NCBI RefSeq assembly: GCF_026041215.1
Contig: NZ_JAPEIQ010000006.1
Location: 140,146-204,145 of the forward strand
DNA: 64,000 bases
Direction of reading: 5' to 3'
DNA from: Hoyosella sp. YIM 151337
GTDB taxonomy: Bacteria > Actinomycetota > Actinomycetes > Mycobacteriales > Mycobacteriaceae
This document shows, piece after piece, positions 28,384-36,840 of the stretch. A program made the position numbers and the translations under genes. The notes under the pieces were generated by a model, which worked only from the letters and a program-made list of their open reading frames with translations, did no database searches and was not told the origin of the DNA. Numbering within the stretch: position 1 is the first letter of the stretch; each line of letters starts with the position of its first letter.

Positions 28384-30111
28384 GGCGCTCGCAACTTTGC
28401 CCTGGTAAAACGCGACGTCGCTCGTCCCGGAGTCCAATGCCCGCAGCGCGATCTCTGCGTGCCGCAGCAATTGCCAGCCGATCAGCAGATCGCCGACAGC
28501 AAGGAGCAAGCGTACCGAGCCTAGGCCGATCTTGTACAGTTCTTTGGGCTCCTTCTGCGAGCCCATCAGGTGACCGAACAGTGTCGCGAGGACGGCCTGG
28601 ACGTCATCGAGCGCGGTCTTCAGCAGCTCGCGTCCATCTGCGAGGCGTTCATCCGCGTCCGGGCTATCGAGAAACGCCGTGATCTGGCCGGCTACGTGCC
28701 CGAGCGCGCCACCTTGATCGCGTGCAATCTTGCGGAAAAAGAAGTCCAGCGACTGAATGGCTGTGGTGCCCTCGTAGAGCGAATCAATTTTCGAATCCCG
28801 GATGTACTGCTCGATCGGGTAGTCCTGCAGGAAACCGGAGCCGCCCAGCGTTTGCAGTGACTCGTTGAGCAACTGGTAAGCACGCTCGGATCCCACACCC
28901 TTGACAATTGGCAGCAGCAAGTCGTTGACTCGGCCGGCCATTTCCGCGTCAGCGCCGGACACAAGCGCAGCGACGGCAGCATCTTGGTGCGCCGCGGTAT
29001 ACAGGTAGATTGCGCGCAAGCCTTCAGCGTAGGACTTTTGCAGCATGAGCGACCGGCGGATGTCAGGGTGCCGCATGGTGGACACACGCGGCGCATCCTT
29101 GTCTGTCATGTTGACCATATCCGCGCCTTGGACGCGCTGTTTCGCGTACGCGAGGGCGTTGAGATAACCCGTGGATAAGGTCGCGATGGCTTTCGTCCCC
29201 ACCATCATGCGAGCTTCCTCGATTACGCGGAACATCTGCGCGATGCCGTCATGCACGTCGCCGACGAGCCAGCCCTTGGCGGGCACGCCATGCCCACCGA
29301 AGGTCAATTCGCACGTCACTGAGGCTTTGATGCCCATCTTGTGTTCAACGCCGGTGACGAAAACGCCGTTTCGCTCGCCCGGCGCGCCGGTCTCCGGATC
29401 GAACAGGAACTTAGGGACGAAGAACAGGCTGAGGCCTTTCGTGCCAGGTCCCGCACCCTCAGGACGGGCAAGCACGAGATGCATGATGTTTTCCGCGAGA
29501 TCATCTGAATCAGCGGAGGTGATGAACCGCTTAACACCGTCGATGTGCCAGCTGCCGTCGACTTGCTGGACTGCTTTAGTCCGTCCCGCGCCGACATCGG
29601 AGCCTGCGTCTGGCTCGGTGAGCACCATCGTGGCGCCCCACCCTCGTTCGGCCGCGAGTTGAGCCCAATGTTTCTGCTGCTCGTTGCCGATGCCGTAGAG
29701 AATGTCGGCCGCCTTCGGTCCGGAGTGATACATATACGCCACGGGCTGCGCACCCAGGATCAATTCGCGGATTGCCCACGCCAGCATGAGTGGAGCCCGC
29801 TCACCGCCGACGGCTTCATTCAGTCCCAGCCGGTAGTACCCAGCGTCAGCCCACAATCGCACAGCCTTCTTCAGCGACTCCGAGAGCCGCACGCTATGGC
29901 TCGCGACATCAAACTCGGGCGGGTTGCGGTCCGCTTCGGCAAAAGGCTCCGCGAGAGGCCCTTCAGCGAGCCGGCGTGCTTCGGCGAGAATAATTCGCAC
30001 CGTTTCCGTGTCCAGTTCCCCGAATTCACCGGTTGCCAGCACATCATCAAGCTTGAGTGACTCGAAGAGATTGAACTCGAGATCGCGCGTATTGCTGATG
30101 TAATGGCCCAT
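28282..30111 (-). CDS. fadE5: FadE5-type acyl-CoA dehydrogenase
   Basis: FAD-dependent acyl-CoA dehydrogenase of the long (about 600-residue) subfamily; 609 residues. It begins [17 protein letters not shown] and has the FAD-site stretches [18 protein letters not shown] and [13 protein letters not shown]. It also carries [21 protein letters not shown] and the YEGTTAIQS region near the active site. The pattern closely recalls M. tuberculosis FadE5 (Rv0244c). ATG 30111 follows AAAGGAC. Its 3' end overlaps the convergent nitrobindin-like gene by about 100 bases. It probably performs the first oxidation step of beta-oxidation. Regulation is not visible apart from TGTACATC repeats upstream. Confidence 0.93.
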   Translation of the reverse strand: MGHYISNTRDLEFNLFESLKLDDVLATGEFGELDTETVRIILAEARRLAEGPLAEPFAEADRNPPEFDVASHSVRLSESLKKAVRLWADAGYYRLGLNEAVGGERAPLMLAWAIRELILGAQPVAYMYHSGPKAADILYGIGNEQQKHWAQLAAERGWGATMVLTEPDAGSDVGAGRTKAVQQVDGSWHIDGVKRFITSADSDDLAENIMHLVLARPEGAGPGTKGLSLFFVPKFLFDPETGAPGERNGVFVTGVEHKMGIKASVTCELTFGGHGVPAKGWLVGDVHDGIAQMFRVIEEARMMVGTKAIATLSTGYLNALAYAKQRVQGADMVNMTDKDAPRVSTMRHPDIRRSLMLQKSYAEGLRAIYLYTAAHQDAAVAALVSGADAEMAGRVNDLLLPIVKGVGSERAYQLLNESLQTLGGSGFLQDYPIEQYIRDSKIDSLYEGTTAIQSLDFFFRKIARDQGGALGHVAGQITAFLDSPDADERLADGRELLKTALDDVQAVLATLFGHLMGSQKEPKELYKIGLGSVRLLLAVGDLLIGWQLLRHAEIALRALDSGTSDVAFYQGKVASALFFARNVLPAISSTRKVLSGIDGSIMDLDEAAF

Positions 30112-30475
30112 AACAGCGTCCTTTGGTGCGATAGGGTGTGGCTTATATGCCCTGGTGTGAGCATTGTGACCACTGTGATCGACCGAAGTTCGCCTACGCA
30201 AGCGTAAGGCGCAGCTGTGTCGGATATCTTCGCTCAAGTGTTATGTGCCGTTGTCCGGCCCGCGTCCGTTCAGCGGTAGGTGTACATCCGCCGTCGCCGC
30301 CCTCAGGCGTCACAACTACACCCCTGTACATCATTAGCCTCAGAAACAGAATGTAACTAATTCCAGATGAAAGATTTTCCTCGAAATCCTGCGGAAGTTT
30401 TGAGAAAATGGAATTAGGCGAACATTAGTCGCCTTCTTATCCAGCACGGGTCGGGACTCAAGGAGAGTGTTCTCG
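30112..30475. promoter_or_regulatory. Intergenic region between fadE5 and the 28-residue peptide gene
   Basis: 364 bases with no gene I can support. It should contain the leftward fadE5 promoter and the rightward promoter of the peptide gene. TGTACATC occurs twice, at 30281-30288 and 30325-30332, 44 bp apart, which could be a regulator site pair. The right part (30345-30420) is AT-richer than its surroundings. Confidence 0.45.
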
Positions 30476-30562
30476 ATGGACCTCACACTATTGGTCGACT
30501 TCGGACTCCACCTCTGGAAACTGTTTGTGGACTTCACCGTCTCAGGTGGGTTCGGCAGCTGA
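30476..30562 (+). CDS. 28-residue amphipathic hydrophobic peptide, unknown function
   Basis: A very short frame: ATG 30476 to TGA 30560, preceded by AAGGAG at about ten bases. The peptide starts MDLTLLVDFGLHLWKLF and ends in SGGFGS. Polar residues Asp8, His12, Lys15 and Asp19 are spaced 4-3-4, so they form one stripe on an otherwise hydrophobic helix. There is no signal peptide. A strong hairpin with a T run follows 12 bases after the stop, which means that this stretch ends a transcript. It could be a membrane-active or pore-forming peptide (the tiny PorA/PorH channels of corynebacteria also lack signal sequences), a leader peptide or a toxin. I do not recognise a homologue. Confidence 0.5.
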   Translation: MDLTLLVDFGLHLWKLFVDFTVSGGFGS

Positions 30563-30572
30563 TCGGGTAGAT

Positions 30573-30618
30573 AAGCGTTCGTCGCGCGCACACCCCGTCC
30601 GCGCGACGAGCGCTTTTT
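30573..30618 (+). terminator. Rho-independent terminator after the 28-residue peptide gene
   Basis: Arms AAGCGTTCGTCGCGCG (30573-30588) and its complement at 30600-30615 form a 16-bp stem with one G-T pair and an 11-base loop. The right arm runs into TTTTT at 30614-30618. It isolates the peptide gene from the downstream iron-uptake operon. Confidence 0.88.
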
Positions 30619-30675
30619 CGCGCTTCACACGTCCCCAAGGGCGAGTTCATCACGCGACGAAACATCATGTTATGT

Positions 30676-30708
30676 TTAGGCACACCTCATGAGGCTTGCC
30701 TAACCTGA
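30676..30708. promoter_or_regulatory. DtxR/IdeR-type iron box within a 28-bp near-palindrome
   Basis: 30676-30703 is nearly palindromic: TTAGGCA at the left, TGCCTAA at the right and a perfect CCTCATGAGG centre. The 19-mer at 30690-30708 matches the iron-box consensus at 14 of 19 positions by my count (GCCTAACCT half conserved). A possible -10 TATGTT (30671-30676) adjoins it, so a metal-bound DtxR/IdeR protein would block initiation of the siderophore importer operon. Confidence 0.65.
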
Positions 30709-30768
30709 CCAACATTGATGATTGCGATGATGACGCGCCGGGCACTGGACCCGGCGGTAGGAGCTACC

Positions 30769-31785
30769 GTGCGAAGAAGCGTGAAATCGGGCGTTGCCAC
30801 CGCCTCGATCACCCTCACCGTTGCCTTGATCCTCACAGCGTGCGGATCCGGCACCGCAAACAACACAAATGGCGACGCCGCTGCCGGTGAAACCTTCGAG
30901 TTCACTTTCGAGTACGCATCCGGCCCGGACGACGACCCCGTGTATCAAGAGACCACGGTCGAAGTCCCGAAGAATCCCGCCAACGTCGTCATCTTCGATA
31001 TCGCGACGCTCGACACGTTCGGCTCGCTCGGGGGCGAAGCAGCCGGCGCGCCGCTCGAATGGGTGCCCGACTACCTGCAGCAATACCTGGCCGACGACGC
31101 CTACGACGCCGGCACGCTCTTCGAAGCCGACCTCCTCACCATCGAAGCCAACCAGCCTGACCTCATCCTCATCGGGGGACGGTCATCCACGCTGTACCAG
31201 GAGCTCAGCCAAATCGCCCCCACCGTCGACCTGACCTCACAGGGGTCTTTCGAAGAAACTATGGCGCGCAACGTCACTTTCCTCGGCGAGGTCCTCGGAG
31301 CGGAAGACGCTGCCGCCACCGCGCTCGATGAGCTCACCGCCGGTATCGAAGAGGCACGCCAGGTGACTGCGGGAATCGGCACCGGCCTCAGCGTGATTGT
31401 GAGCGGCGACCGGATCAGCGCCCTCAAGCCATCGAACGGCGACTACTCAGACCGGAATCTGCGTACCGGCCTTGTCTATGACGTATTCGGCGTCACACCA
31501 GTCGTCACTGACATCGAAGCAGCAACGCACGGCGAGCCCATTTCGTTCGAGTTCCTGTTGGAACACGACCCCGATTACCTCTTCGTCACCGACCGGAACG
31601 CAGCAACAGGGGAGGCGAACGGCGATTCAGCACGAGTGGTGCTGGACAACCCCATCGTTCGCCAGACAACTGCCCACCGGGAGAACCAGATCGTCTACCT
31701 TGACCCCACCGCGTGGTACATCGTCTTCGGCGGCATAACCACCACGCAGATCATGATCGACCAAATCCTCGAGATCGCTGCGTGA
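30769..31785 (+). CDS. Siderophore ABC importer, substrate-binding lipoprotein
   Basis: 338 residues from GTG 30769, which has TAGGAG five bases upstream; earlier ATGs in frame lie too close to the iron box. The signal sequence VRRSVKSG... runs to lipobox LILTACGSG, so the protein is lipid-anchored outside the membrane. The rest is a FecB/CeuE-type domain with PANVVIFDIATLDTFGSLG, NQPDLILIGGRSS and VVLDNPIVRQTTA, similar to the petrobactin/anguibactin-type binding proteins (YclQ, FatB). First gene of a four-gene operon with overlapping stops and starts. The particular siderophore cannot be read. Confidence 0.92.
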   Translation: MRRSVKSGVATASITLTVALILTACGSGTANNTNGDAAAGETFEFTFEYASGPDDDPVYQETTVEVPKNPANVVIFDIATLDTFGSLGGEAAGAPLEWVPDYLQQYLADDAYDAGTLFEADLLTIEANQPDLILIGGRSSTLYQELSQIAPTVDLTSQGSFEETMARNVTFLGEVLGAEDAAATALDELTAGIEEARQVTAGIGTGLSVIVSGDRISALKPSNGDYSDRNLRTGLVYDVFGVTPVVTDIEAATHGEPISFEFLLEHDPDYLFVTDRNAATGEANGDSARVVLDNPIVRQTTAHRENQIVYLDPTAWYIVFGGITTTQIMIDQILEIAA

Positions 31786-32813
31786 TCTCAGCCACCACCA
31801 CAATCACTGCCGCAACGGCCGCTCCCACCGATGTTCAGTCCAATCGGACCTGGGTGGGAGTGGTCATCGGTGTACTCCTCCTTGTTCTCGCGCTCGTCAG
31901 CGTGTTCGTCGGCGCGTCTAAGGAAGTAACGATCACGGCACTGCTCAGCCCAAGCGACGACAGCAACGCCGCCTTTCTTGTGACCGTCAGCCGGATTCCG
32001 CGAACAATCGCGCTCATACTGGTTGGCGCATCGCTCGGTATCGCCGGGCTGATCATGCAGATGCTGGTTCGCAACCGCTTCGTCGAACCGAGTACAACCG
32101 GTGTGACGGAGTTCGCGGCCCTCGGGATGCTGGTCGCGATGGTCTTCTGGCCAGGCATGCCGATTCTGACTCGGATGGTTTTCATCGGTGGCTTCGCGCT
32201 CTTCGGCACGTGGGTGTTCCTGCGAGTCATCCGCCGCGTGCCCGTGCGACAGCGCGTGCTCGTGCCACTCGTCGGCATCATGCTCGGCGGCGTGGTGGGC
32301 GCGGCAACCACATTCTTCGCCTATCGCCTGGACCTGATGCAATCACTCAGCCATTGGTCGCAGGGCAGCTTCGCACACGTGATGCAAGGCCGGTACGAAT
32401 TCTTGTGGATCGCCGCAGTCATGATCGTCATCGCTTGGTTCGCAGCTGACCGCTTCAGCGTCATCGGCATGGGGGAAGCGTTTGCGACCAACCTGGGGCT
32501 GAACTACCGCCGCGTGGTGGCCGTGGGAATGGTGATTATCGCGGTCATCACTGCGACCATCGTCGTCACGGCAGGCGTGCTGCCGTTCCTCGGCCTTGTC
32601 GTTCCGAACATCGTGAGCCTGATAGTCGGCGACAACGTGCGCCGATCAATCCCCTGGGTGGCCGGTCTGGGTGCCGTGTTCGTCGTCGCCTGCGACATCA
32701 TCGCACGGGTCGTCCGCTACCCCTATGAGATACCGCTTTCCGTTGTGGTGGGAATAATCGGCGCTTTTCTTTTCCTGTGGCTCTTGCTGAGAAGGAAAAG
32801 CCATGCTCATTGA
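31782..32813 (+). CDS. Siderophore ABC importer, FecCD-family permease 1
   Basis: 343-residue polytopic membrane protein of the FecCD type, with about nine hydrophobic segments. Typical stretches are VSRIPRTIALILVGASLGIAGLIMQML (landmark) early on and VLPFLGLVVPNIVSLIVGD, which contains the cytoplasmic coupling region, late. GTG 31782 overlaps the stop of the binding-protein gene (GTGA), and the 3' end overlaps permease 2 by 11 bases, so all are co-translated. It resembles the YclN/FatD class. Confidence 0.93.
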   Translation: MISATTTITAATAAPTDVQSNRTWVGVVIGVLLLVLALVSVFVGASKEVTITALLSPSDDSNAAFLVTVSRIPRTIALILVGASLGIAGLIMQMLVRNRFVEPSTTGVTEFAALGMLVAMVFWPGMPILTRMVFIGGFALFGTWVFLRVIRRVPVRQRVLVPLVGIMLGGVVGAATTFFAYRLDLMQSLSHWSQGSFAHVMQGRYEFLWIAAVMIVIAWFAADRFSVIGMGEAFATNLGLNYRRVVAVGMVIIAVITATIVVTAGVLPFLGLVVPNIVSLIVGDNVRRSIPWVAGLGAVFVVACDIIARVVRYPYEIPLSVVVGIIGAFLFLWLLLRRKSHAH

Positions 32814-33843
32814 CCCCACCGACCGCGCTGCCACTGTGCCGGCCGCCGCCGAAAGCCCGGCGCTGACGATGAGAGGCGCGATCCGCTCGGCATGGCAGGA
32901 GCCCGCCGTGCGCGTCACGGTCCTCGCTGTGGTCGCGATCGTCCTCGCAGCGTTCTACCTCTTCTTCAATGTGCCCGGCTCACTCGCCTTCGCGCTGAAG
33001 ATCCGCGGCATGTCGATACTGGCGATGGTTGTGGTCGCTATCGCGGTCGGCTGCTCAACTGTCGTGTTTCACACCATCACGCAGAATCGCATTCTCACGC
33101 CGTCAATCATGGGTTTCGACGCGTTTTACATGCTGATTTCGACACTCGTCGTCTTCTTCTTCGGGTCACTCGTCTTTCTCACCGCGAGCCCGTTGACGTT
33201 GTGGTCACTCCAAGTCGCCGTGATGACAGCGTTCAGCGTCGCGCTGTTCACGTGGATGTTCGGCGGGAAACGACGCTCGATCCACTTGATGCTGCTGGTC
33301 GGCATCGTGTTGGGTGTGTTCTTCCGCAGTTTCACCGAGTGGATGCAGCGCATGCTCGACCCGCTCGACTACCAGGTGCTGACCGACACCATGTTCGCCA
33401 CGCTCACTCGGCCGAACCCGGCACTCTTGACCTTCACCGCGCTGCTGGTAGCGGCAGGCGTCATCGTCCTCATCCCGCTGTTGCGGACGCTTGACGTCCT
33501 CACCCTTGGTGAGCCTGCGGCTGTGGGTCTCGGCGTCAATCACAAACGAGTGGTCATGACGTTATTCACTGTCGTCTCGGTGATGATCGCAGCGTCCACG
33601 GCACTGGTGGGGCCCATACTGTTCTTCGGCCTCATCGTTGCGAACCTCGCGTATTCGTATGCTGGCTCTTTCCGGCACGTGTGGACACTTCCCGCCGCCG
33701 CACTACTCGGCGTCGTGTGCCTCCTCGGCGGGCAGATTGTGCTGGAGCAAGTCTTGGGCTTTTCCGGCACCTTGTCCATGGTCATCGAGTTCGCGGGCGG
33801 ACTGTTCTTTCTCTACCTCGTACTTCGCAAAGGGGCGCGATGA
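32803..33843 (+). CDS. Siderophore ABC importer, FecCD-family permease 2
   Basis: 346-residue membrane protein and second half of the transport channel. The hydrophobic segments begin near residue 40 (VTVLAVVAIVLAAFYLFF), with FHTITQNRILTPSIMGFDAFY early and VGPILFFGLIVANLAYSY as the coupling segment. It resembles the YclO/FatC class. The ATG at 32803 lies inside the end of permease 1 and the stop overlaps the ATPase start by four bases. Confidence 0.93.
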   Translation: MLIDPTDRAATVPAAAESPALTMRGAIRSAWQEPAVRVTVLAVVAIVLAAFYLFFNVPGSLAFALKIRGMSILAMVVVAIAVGCSTVVFHTITQNRILTPSIMGFDAFYMLISTLVVFFFGSLVFLTASPLTLWSLQVAVMTAFSVALFTWMFGGKRRSIHLMLLVGIVLGVFFRSFTEWMQRMLDPLDYQVLTDTMFATLTRPNPALLTFTALLVAAGVIVLIPLLRTLDVLTLGEPAAVGLGVNHKRVVMTLFTVVSVMIAASTALVGPILFFGLIVANLAYSYAGSFRHVWTLPAAALLGVVCLLGGQIVLEQVLGFSGTLSMVIEFAGGLFFLYLVLRKGAR

Positions 33844-34598
33844 TCTCGCTGCACAAAGCAACGAAGCGCTACAACAGCACCACAGTGCTAGACGGCGTCA
33901 GTATCTCCTTCGGGGATGAGGGCGTGACCGCATTGATCGGCCCCAACGGTGCGGGGAAATCGACGTTGTTTGGCATGATCGGTCGCCTGATTACGCCCGA
34001 CGCGGGAACTGTGTCGGTAGACGGAATGGATGTGACGAAAGCACACTCGCGAAACCTCGCGCGAATACTCGCCGTGCTGCGGCAGGATAACCACATCACG
34101 GCGCGCCTCACGGTCCGTGACCTTGTGGAGTTCGGACGGTTCCCGCACTCACAGGGCCGACTTACACTCGACGACCGCGACCACATTGAGCGCGCGATCG
34201 CGTACCTCGAGTTGCAGCCCTTCCGGGACCGGTTTCTCGACGAATTGTCTGGCGGCCAGCGCCAGCGCGCCTTCATCGCGATGGTGCTGGCGCAAGACAC
34301 CAAGTACATCCTGCTTGACGAGCCACTCAACAATCTCGATTTGCGGCACATGACGGAAATCATGAAGCTCATTCGCCGGATGGCAGACGGACTGGGCAAG
34401 CGGGTTGTCGTCGTGCTGCATGACATTAACTTCGCTGCCACCTACAGCGACCGAATCGTCGCCATGCGACAAGGCAGAATCGTGGCTGACGCGCCTGCGA
34501 GTGACATCATGCGCGGACCGGTGCTGCGCGAGGTCTATGACACGGACGTCGATGTGCGTCATATCGATGGCAGGCCCGTCGCGCTGTACTACACGTGA
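33840..34598 (+). CDS. Siderophore ABC importer, ATP-binding protein
   Basis: 252-residue ABC ATPase. Walker A is GPNGAGKST, the Q-loop lies in LAVLRQDNHI, the signature is LSGGQRQRAFIA, Walker B is YILLDEPLNNLD and the switch His is in VVVLHDINFA. This is the YclP/FepC type. ATG 33840 overlaps the permease stop (ATGA). Last gene of the importer operon; the next gene follows 49 bases later. Confidence 0.95.
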   Translation: MISLHKATKRYNSTTVLDGVSISFGDEGVTALIGPNGAGKSTLFGMIGRLITPDAGTVSVDGMDVTKAHSRNLARILAVLRQDNHITARLTVRDLVEFGRFPHSQGRLTLDDRDHIERAIAYLELQPFRDRFLDELSGGQRQRAFIAMVLAQDTKYILLDEPLNNLDLRHMTEIMKLIRRMADGLGKRVVVVLHDINFAATYSDRIVAMRQGRIVADAPASDIMRGPVLREVYDTDVDVRHIDGRPVALYYT

Positions 34599-34647
34599 GA
34601 CTACGATGGAATGCAGCCGTGAGAGATCCTAGTCGGGGAGGTTCGTC

Positions 34648-34962
34648 ATGGTTGTCACCATTCTCGAAGGCACCGTACCTATCGACAAGTTCGACGAGTT
34701 CGCCGCGAACTACCGCGCCGTGACCGCCGGGACTCTGCCACCGCAAATGATCGAGACCTTTCTCGCCCATAGCGCGCATGATCCCTCGGTGTGGCGCATC
34801 ATCACGATCTGGCACAGCCGGGAAGCGCTTGAGGAATACCGCAAGTCCGTGGACACGCCAGGCGGGATTCTTCTGTTCCGCAGCGTTGGGGTCGAGCCGA
34901 ATCTCCTCGCGCTCGACGTCGCGGCGCACGCGGGACGTGCCCCGCAAGAGTCAGCGGCATAA
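34648..34962 (+). CDS. Small dimeric alpha-beta barrel protein (ABM-like)
   Basis: 104 residues, preceded by GGGGAGG at ATG 34648. The pattern MVVTILEGTVPIDKFDEFAANYRAV, then WRIITIWHSREALEEYRKS (landmarks), fits the ferredoxin-like fold of antibiotic-biosynthesis-monooxygenase proteins. It follows the importer ATPase by 49 bp and may be the last gene of that operon. Some ABM-fold proteins degrade heme (IsdG, MhuD), but I do not see their signature residues, so I give no specific function. Confidence 0.65.
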   Translation: MVVTILEGTVPIDKFDEFAANYRAVTAGTLPPQMIETFLAHSAHDPSVWRIITIWHSREALEEYRKSVDTPGGILLFRSVGVEPNLLALDVAAHAGRAPQESAA

Positions 34963-34968
34963 CTGGCA

Positions 34969-35472
34969 TCACTGGGTTCCGGCTCGGGCGAATGCCATCT
35001 CCTCCCCTGCAAACCCATTGATCCACAGGTCATTGCAGGCGGCGGCGATGTCATCGAGGCCGTCTTCGATGGCGGCGAAAACGTTGCCTGGCACCCACCC
35101 CATGTCGCCATTGATGAGGAGATTGTTGCGGCCGTAGAAGATCGCCAGGTCCGTCGCGCCCAGGGCGGCGTGCGCTTCCGAGCCGGGCTCGTATCCGTAC
35201 GCTGGGTTGCCGATCTCCCACGGCTCGAAGTCGAACAAGCAAACATCACCTGGAATCGGCGTTACCGTCGGGTTTTCGCGGCGCGGCGCCCCACTGATCC
35301 GCGGGACTAACGTATACACCTCATTGCGCGCATACTTCGCGTGATAGGCGGCGCCCGCTTGCGGCAGCGCATTCCAGACCGCCTCACACGTCCCGGGTGC
35401 TTCCTTATCGAGTAGGCGAGCGCGGCACGTAACGTCCCGCTTAACCAAAGTGATCGTGATGTATCGGGTCAC
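34969..35472 (-). CDS. DUF3830 family protein
   Basis: 167 residues from GTG 35472 (VTRYITITLVKRDVTCRARLL), with AAAGGA upstream; the frame extends a little further up but overlaps gabT. It contains EAPGTCEAVWNALPQAG, HAKYARNEVYTLVP, a GDVCLFDFEP stretch and LAIFYGRNNLLINGDMGW, which I recognise as the DUF3830 (cyclophilin-like) family. No catalytic residues are known to me. It lies 10 bp after gabT in the same direction, so it belongs to the operon governed by the operator at 36754-36765. Confidence 0.8.
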   Translation of the reverse strand: MTRYITITLVKRDVTCRARLLDKEAPGTCEAVWNALPQAGAAYHAKYARNEVYTLVPRISGAPRRENPTVTPIPGDVCLFDFEPWEIGNPAYGYEPGSEAHAALGATDLAIFYGRNNLLINGDMGWVPGNVFAAIEDGLDDIAAACNDLWINGFAGEEMAFARAGTQ

Positions 35473-35482
35473 GCAGTTCCTT

Positions 35483-36724
35483 TCAGATCTCGGCGAGGAC
35501 TTCCTCCCAGATGCGCAGGCCTTCATCAATCTGTTCGCTCGTGACGATCAGCGGCGGAATCATGCGAACAGTGTTCATGTAGGCGCCGCACATTAACAGC
35601 AGCAGACCTTTCTCCGCGGCGAGCTTCTGTGCCGCTGCGGCCCTGGCACTGTCGGGCTTGCCATCCGCTGCGACGAACTCGCTGCCGACGAGCAACCCGA
35701 GCCCGCGGGTGTCCCCCACCGCATCCGTGGCAAGTTTCGTGACACCGGCCAGTAGTTCGGCTCCGCGTTCGGCGGCGTTGTCGACCAGGCCCTCGTCCCG
35801 AATAACGTCGATGGTTGCGCTTGCCGCCGCGCATGCCACCGCGTTGCCGCCGTAGGTGCCGCCCTGGGAACCCGGCCAGGCCTTGGCCATGAGTTCTTCC
35901 CGCGCAGCGATTCCCGAGATCGGGAACCCGCTGGCAAGCCCCTTCGCAATCGTCATGACATCCGGGGTAATACCGAAATGCTCGTGGCCAAAAAACTTAC
36001 CGGTGCGGCCGAACCCAGTCTGAATTTCGTCGATGACCAGCACTATGCCGTGCTTGTCGGCGCGTTCTCGCAACCCCTCGAAGAACCTGGTGTTGCCCGG
36101 AACGTACCCCCCCTCGCCGAGCATCGGCTCGACAATGAACGCTGCTGTCTCTTGCGGCGAACTGATCGTGGCGAAGAGATAATCGAGTTCGCGCAGCGCA
36201 AAATCAGTTGCTTCCTCCACACTCCATCCCCAGCGGTACGGCGTGGGGAACGGGGCTACGTGCACCCCAGCCATCAACGGGCTGAATCCCGCGCTGAATC
36301 GCGTCCCGGAAGTCGTCATCGACGCGGCAGCCACCGTTCGCCCGTGAAAACCCCCATGGAAGACGACGACATTTGGGCGGCCAGTTGCCTGCCGCGCGAG
36401 CCGGAGCGCGGCTTCGACAGCCTCGCTGCCGGAATTCGCGAAGAACACTGAGTCGAGCGTTTCGGGCAGCACCTCTCCGAGTTTGTCGATGAGTTCAAGC
36501 ATCGGTTTATGCATGACCGTTGTGTACTGCCCGTGGATCAACTTTCCGACCTGGGCTTGCGCCGCTTCCACGACACGGGGATGACAGTGACCGGTGCTGG
36601 TGACCCCGATCCCGGCGGTGAAATCGAGGTATCGGCGCCCGTCGGTGCTGTGCAGATAGCAGCCTTCACCGCGTTCGACGGTGACGGGAGTTGCTTGCTT
36701 GAGGATCGGTGATAACCGTGTCAC
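35483..36724 (-). CDS. gabT: Class III aminotransferase, probable 4-aminobutyrate aminotransferase
   Basis: 413 residues, PLP-dependent. It has DFTAGIGVTSTGHCHPRVVEA, SGSEAVEAALRLAR, the cofactor aspartate in VLVIDEIQTGFGRTGKFF (landmark) and the Schiff-base Lys in MTIAKGLASGFP. It transfers the amino group of GABA or another omega-amino acid to 2-oxoglutarate. GTG 36724 is preceded by GGAGG at seven bases. It is divergent from a succinate-semialdehyde dehydrogenase, which supports a GABA shunt role, and shares an operator with the isomerase-amidase operons, so the real substrate could be an intermediate of that pathway. Confidence 0.88.
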   Translation of the reverse strand: MTRLSPILKQATPVTVERGEGCYLHSTDGRRYLDFTAGIGVTSTGHCHPRVVEAAQAQVGKLIHGQYTTVMHKPMLELIDKLGEVLPETLDSVFFANSGSEAVEAALRLARQATGRPNVVVFHGGFHGRTVAAASMTTSGTRFSAGFSPLMAGVHVAPFPTPYRWGWSVEEATDFALRELDYLFATISSPQETAAFIVEPMLGEGGYVPGNTRFFEGLRERADKHGIVLVIDEIQTGFGRTGKFFGHEHFGITPDVMTIAKGLASGFPISGIAAREELMAKAWPGSQGGTYGGNAVACAAASATIDVIRDEGLVDNAAERGAELLAGVTKLATDAVGDTRGLGLLVGSEFVAADGKPDSARAAAAQKLAAEKGLLLLMCGAYMNTVRMIPPLIVTSEQIDEGLRIWEEVLAEI

Positions 36725-36753
36725 TGACACCCTCCGAATCAAAGTATTGTCGG

Positions 36754-36765
36754 ATTGTCAACAAT
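36754..36765. promoter_or_regulatory. GntR-type operator, inverted repeat ATTGTCAACAAT (second copy)
   Basis: The exact reverse complement of the 12-mer at 25384-25395; 13 of 14 bases match when extended. It lies 30 bp upstream of gabT and 76 bp upstream of gabD, between the two divergent genes, so one bound regulator could control both. Confidence 0.7.
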
Positions 36766-36840
36766 AGGCATACCATGGCGTCGACGGTGAGGCAACGCCC
36801 TGACCAACCGGACCGGAACCCGACTGCTGAAGGAGCGGCG

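Noticed and set aside
34648-34962. ABM-like protein as a heme-degrading IsdG/MhuD enzyme
   Set aside because: Its location by iron-uptake genes is suggestive, but the Asn and His/Trp signature residues of heme-degrading members are not evident.
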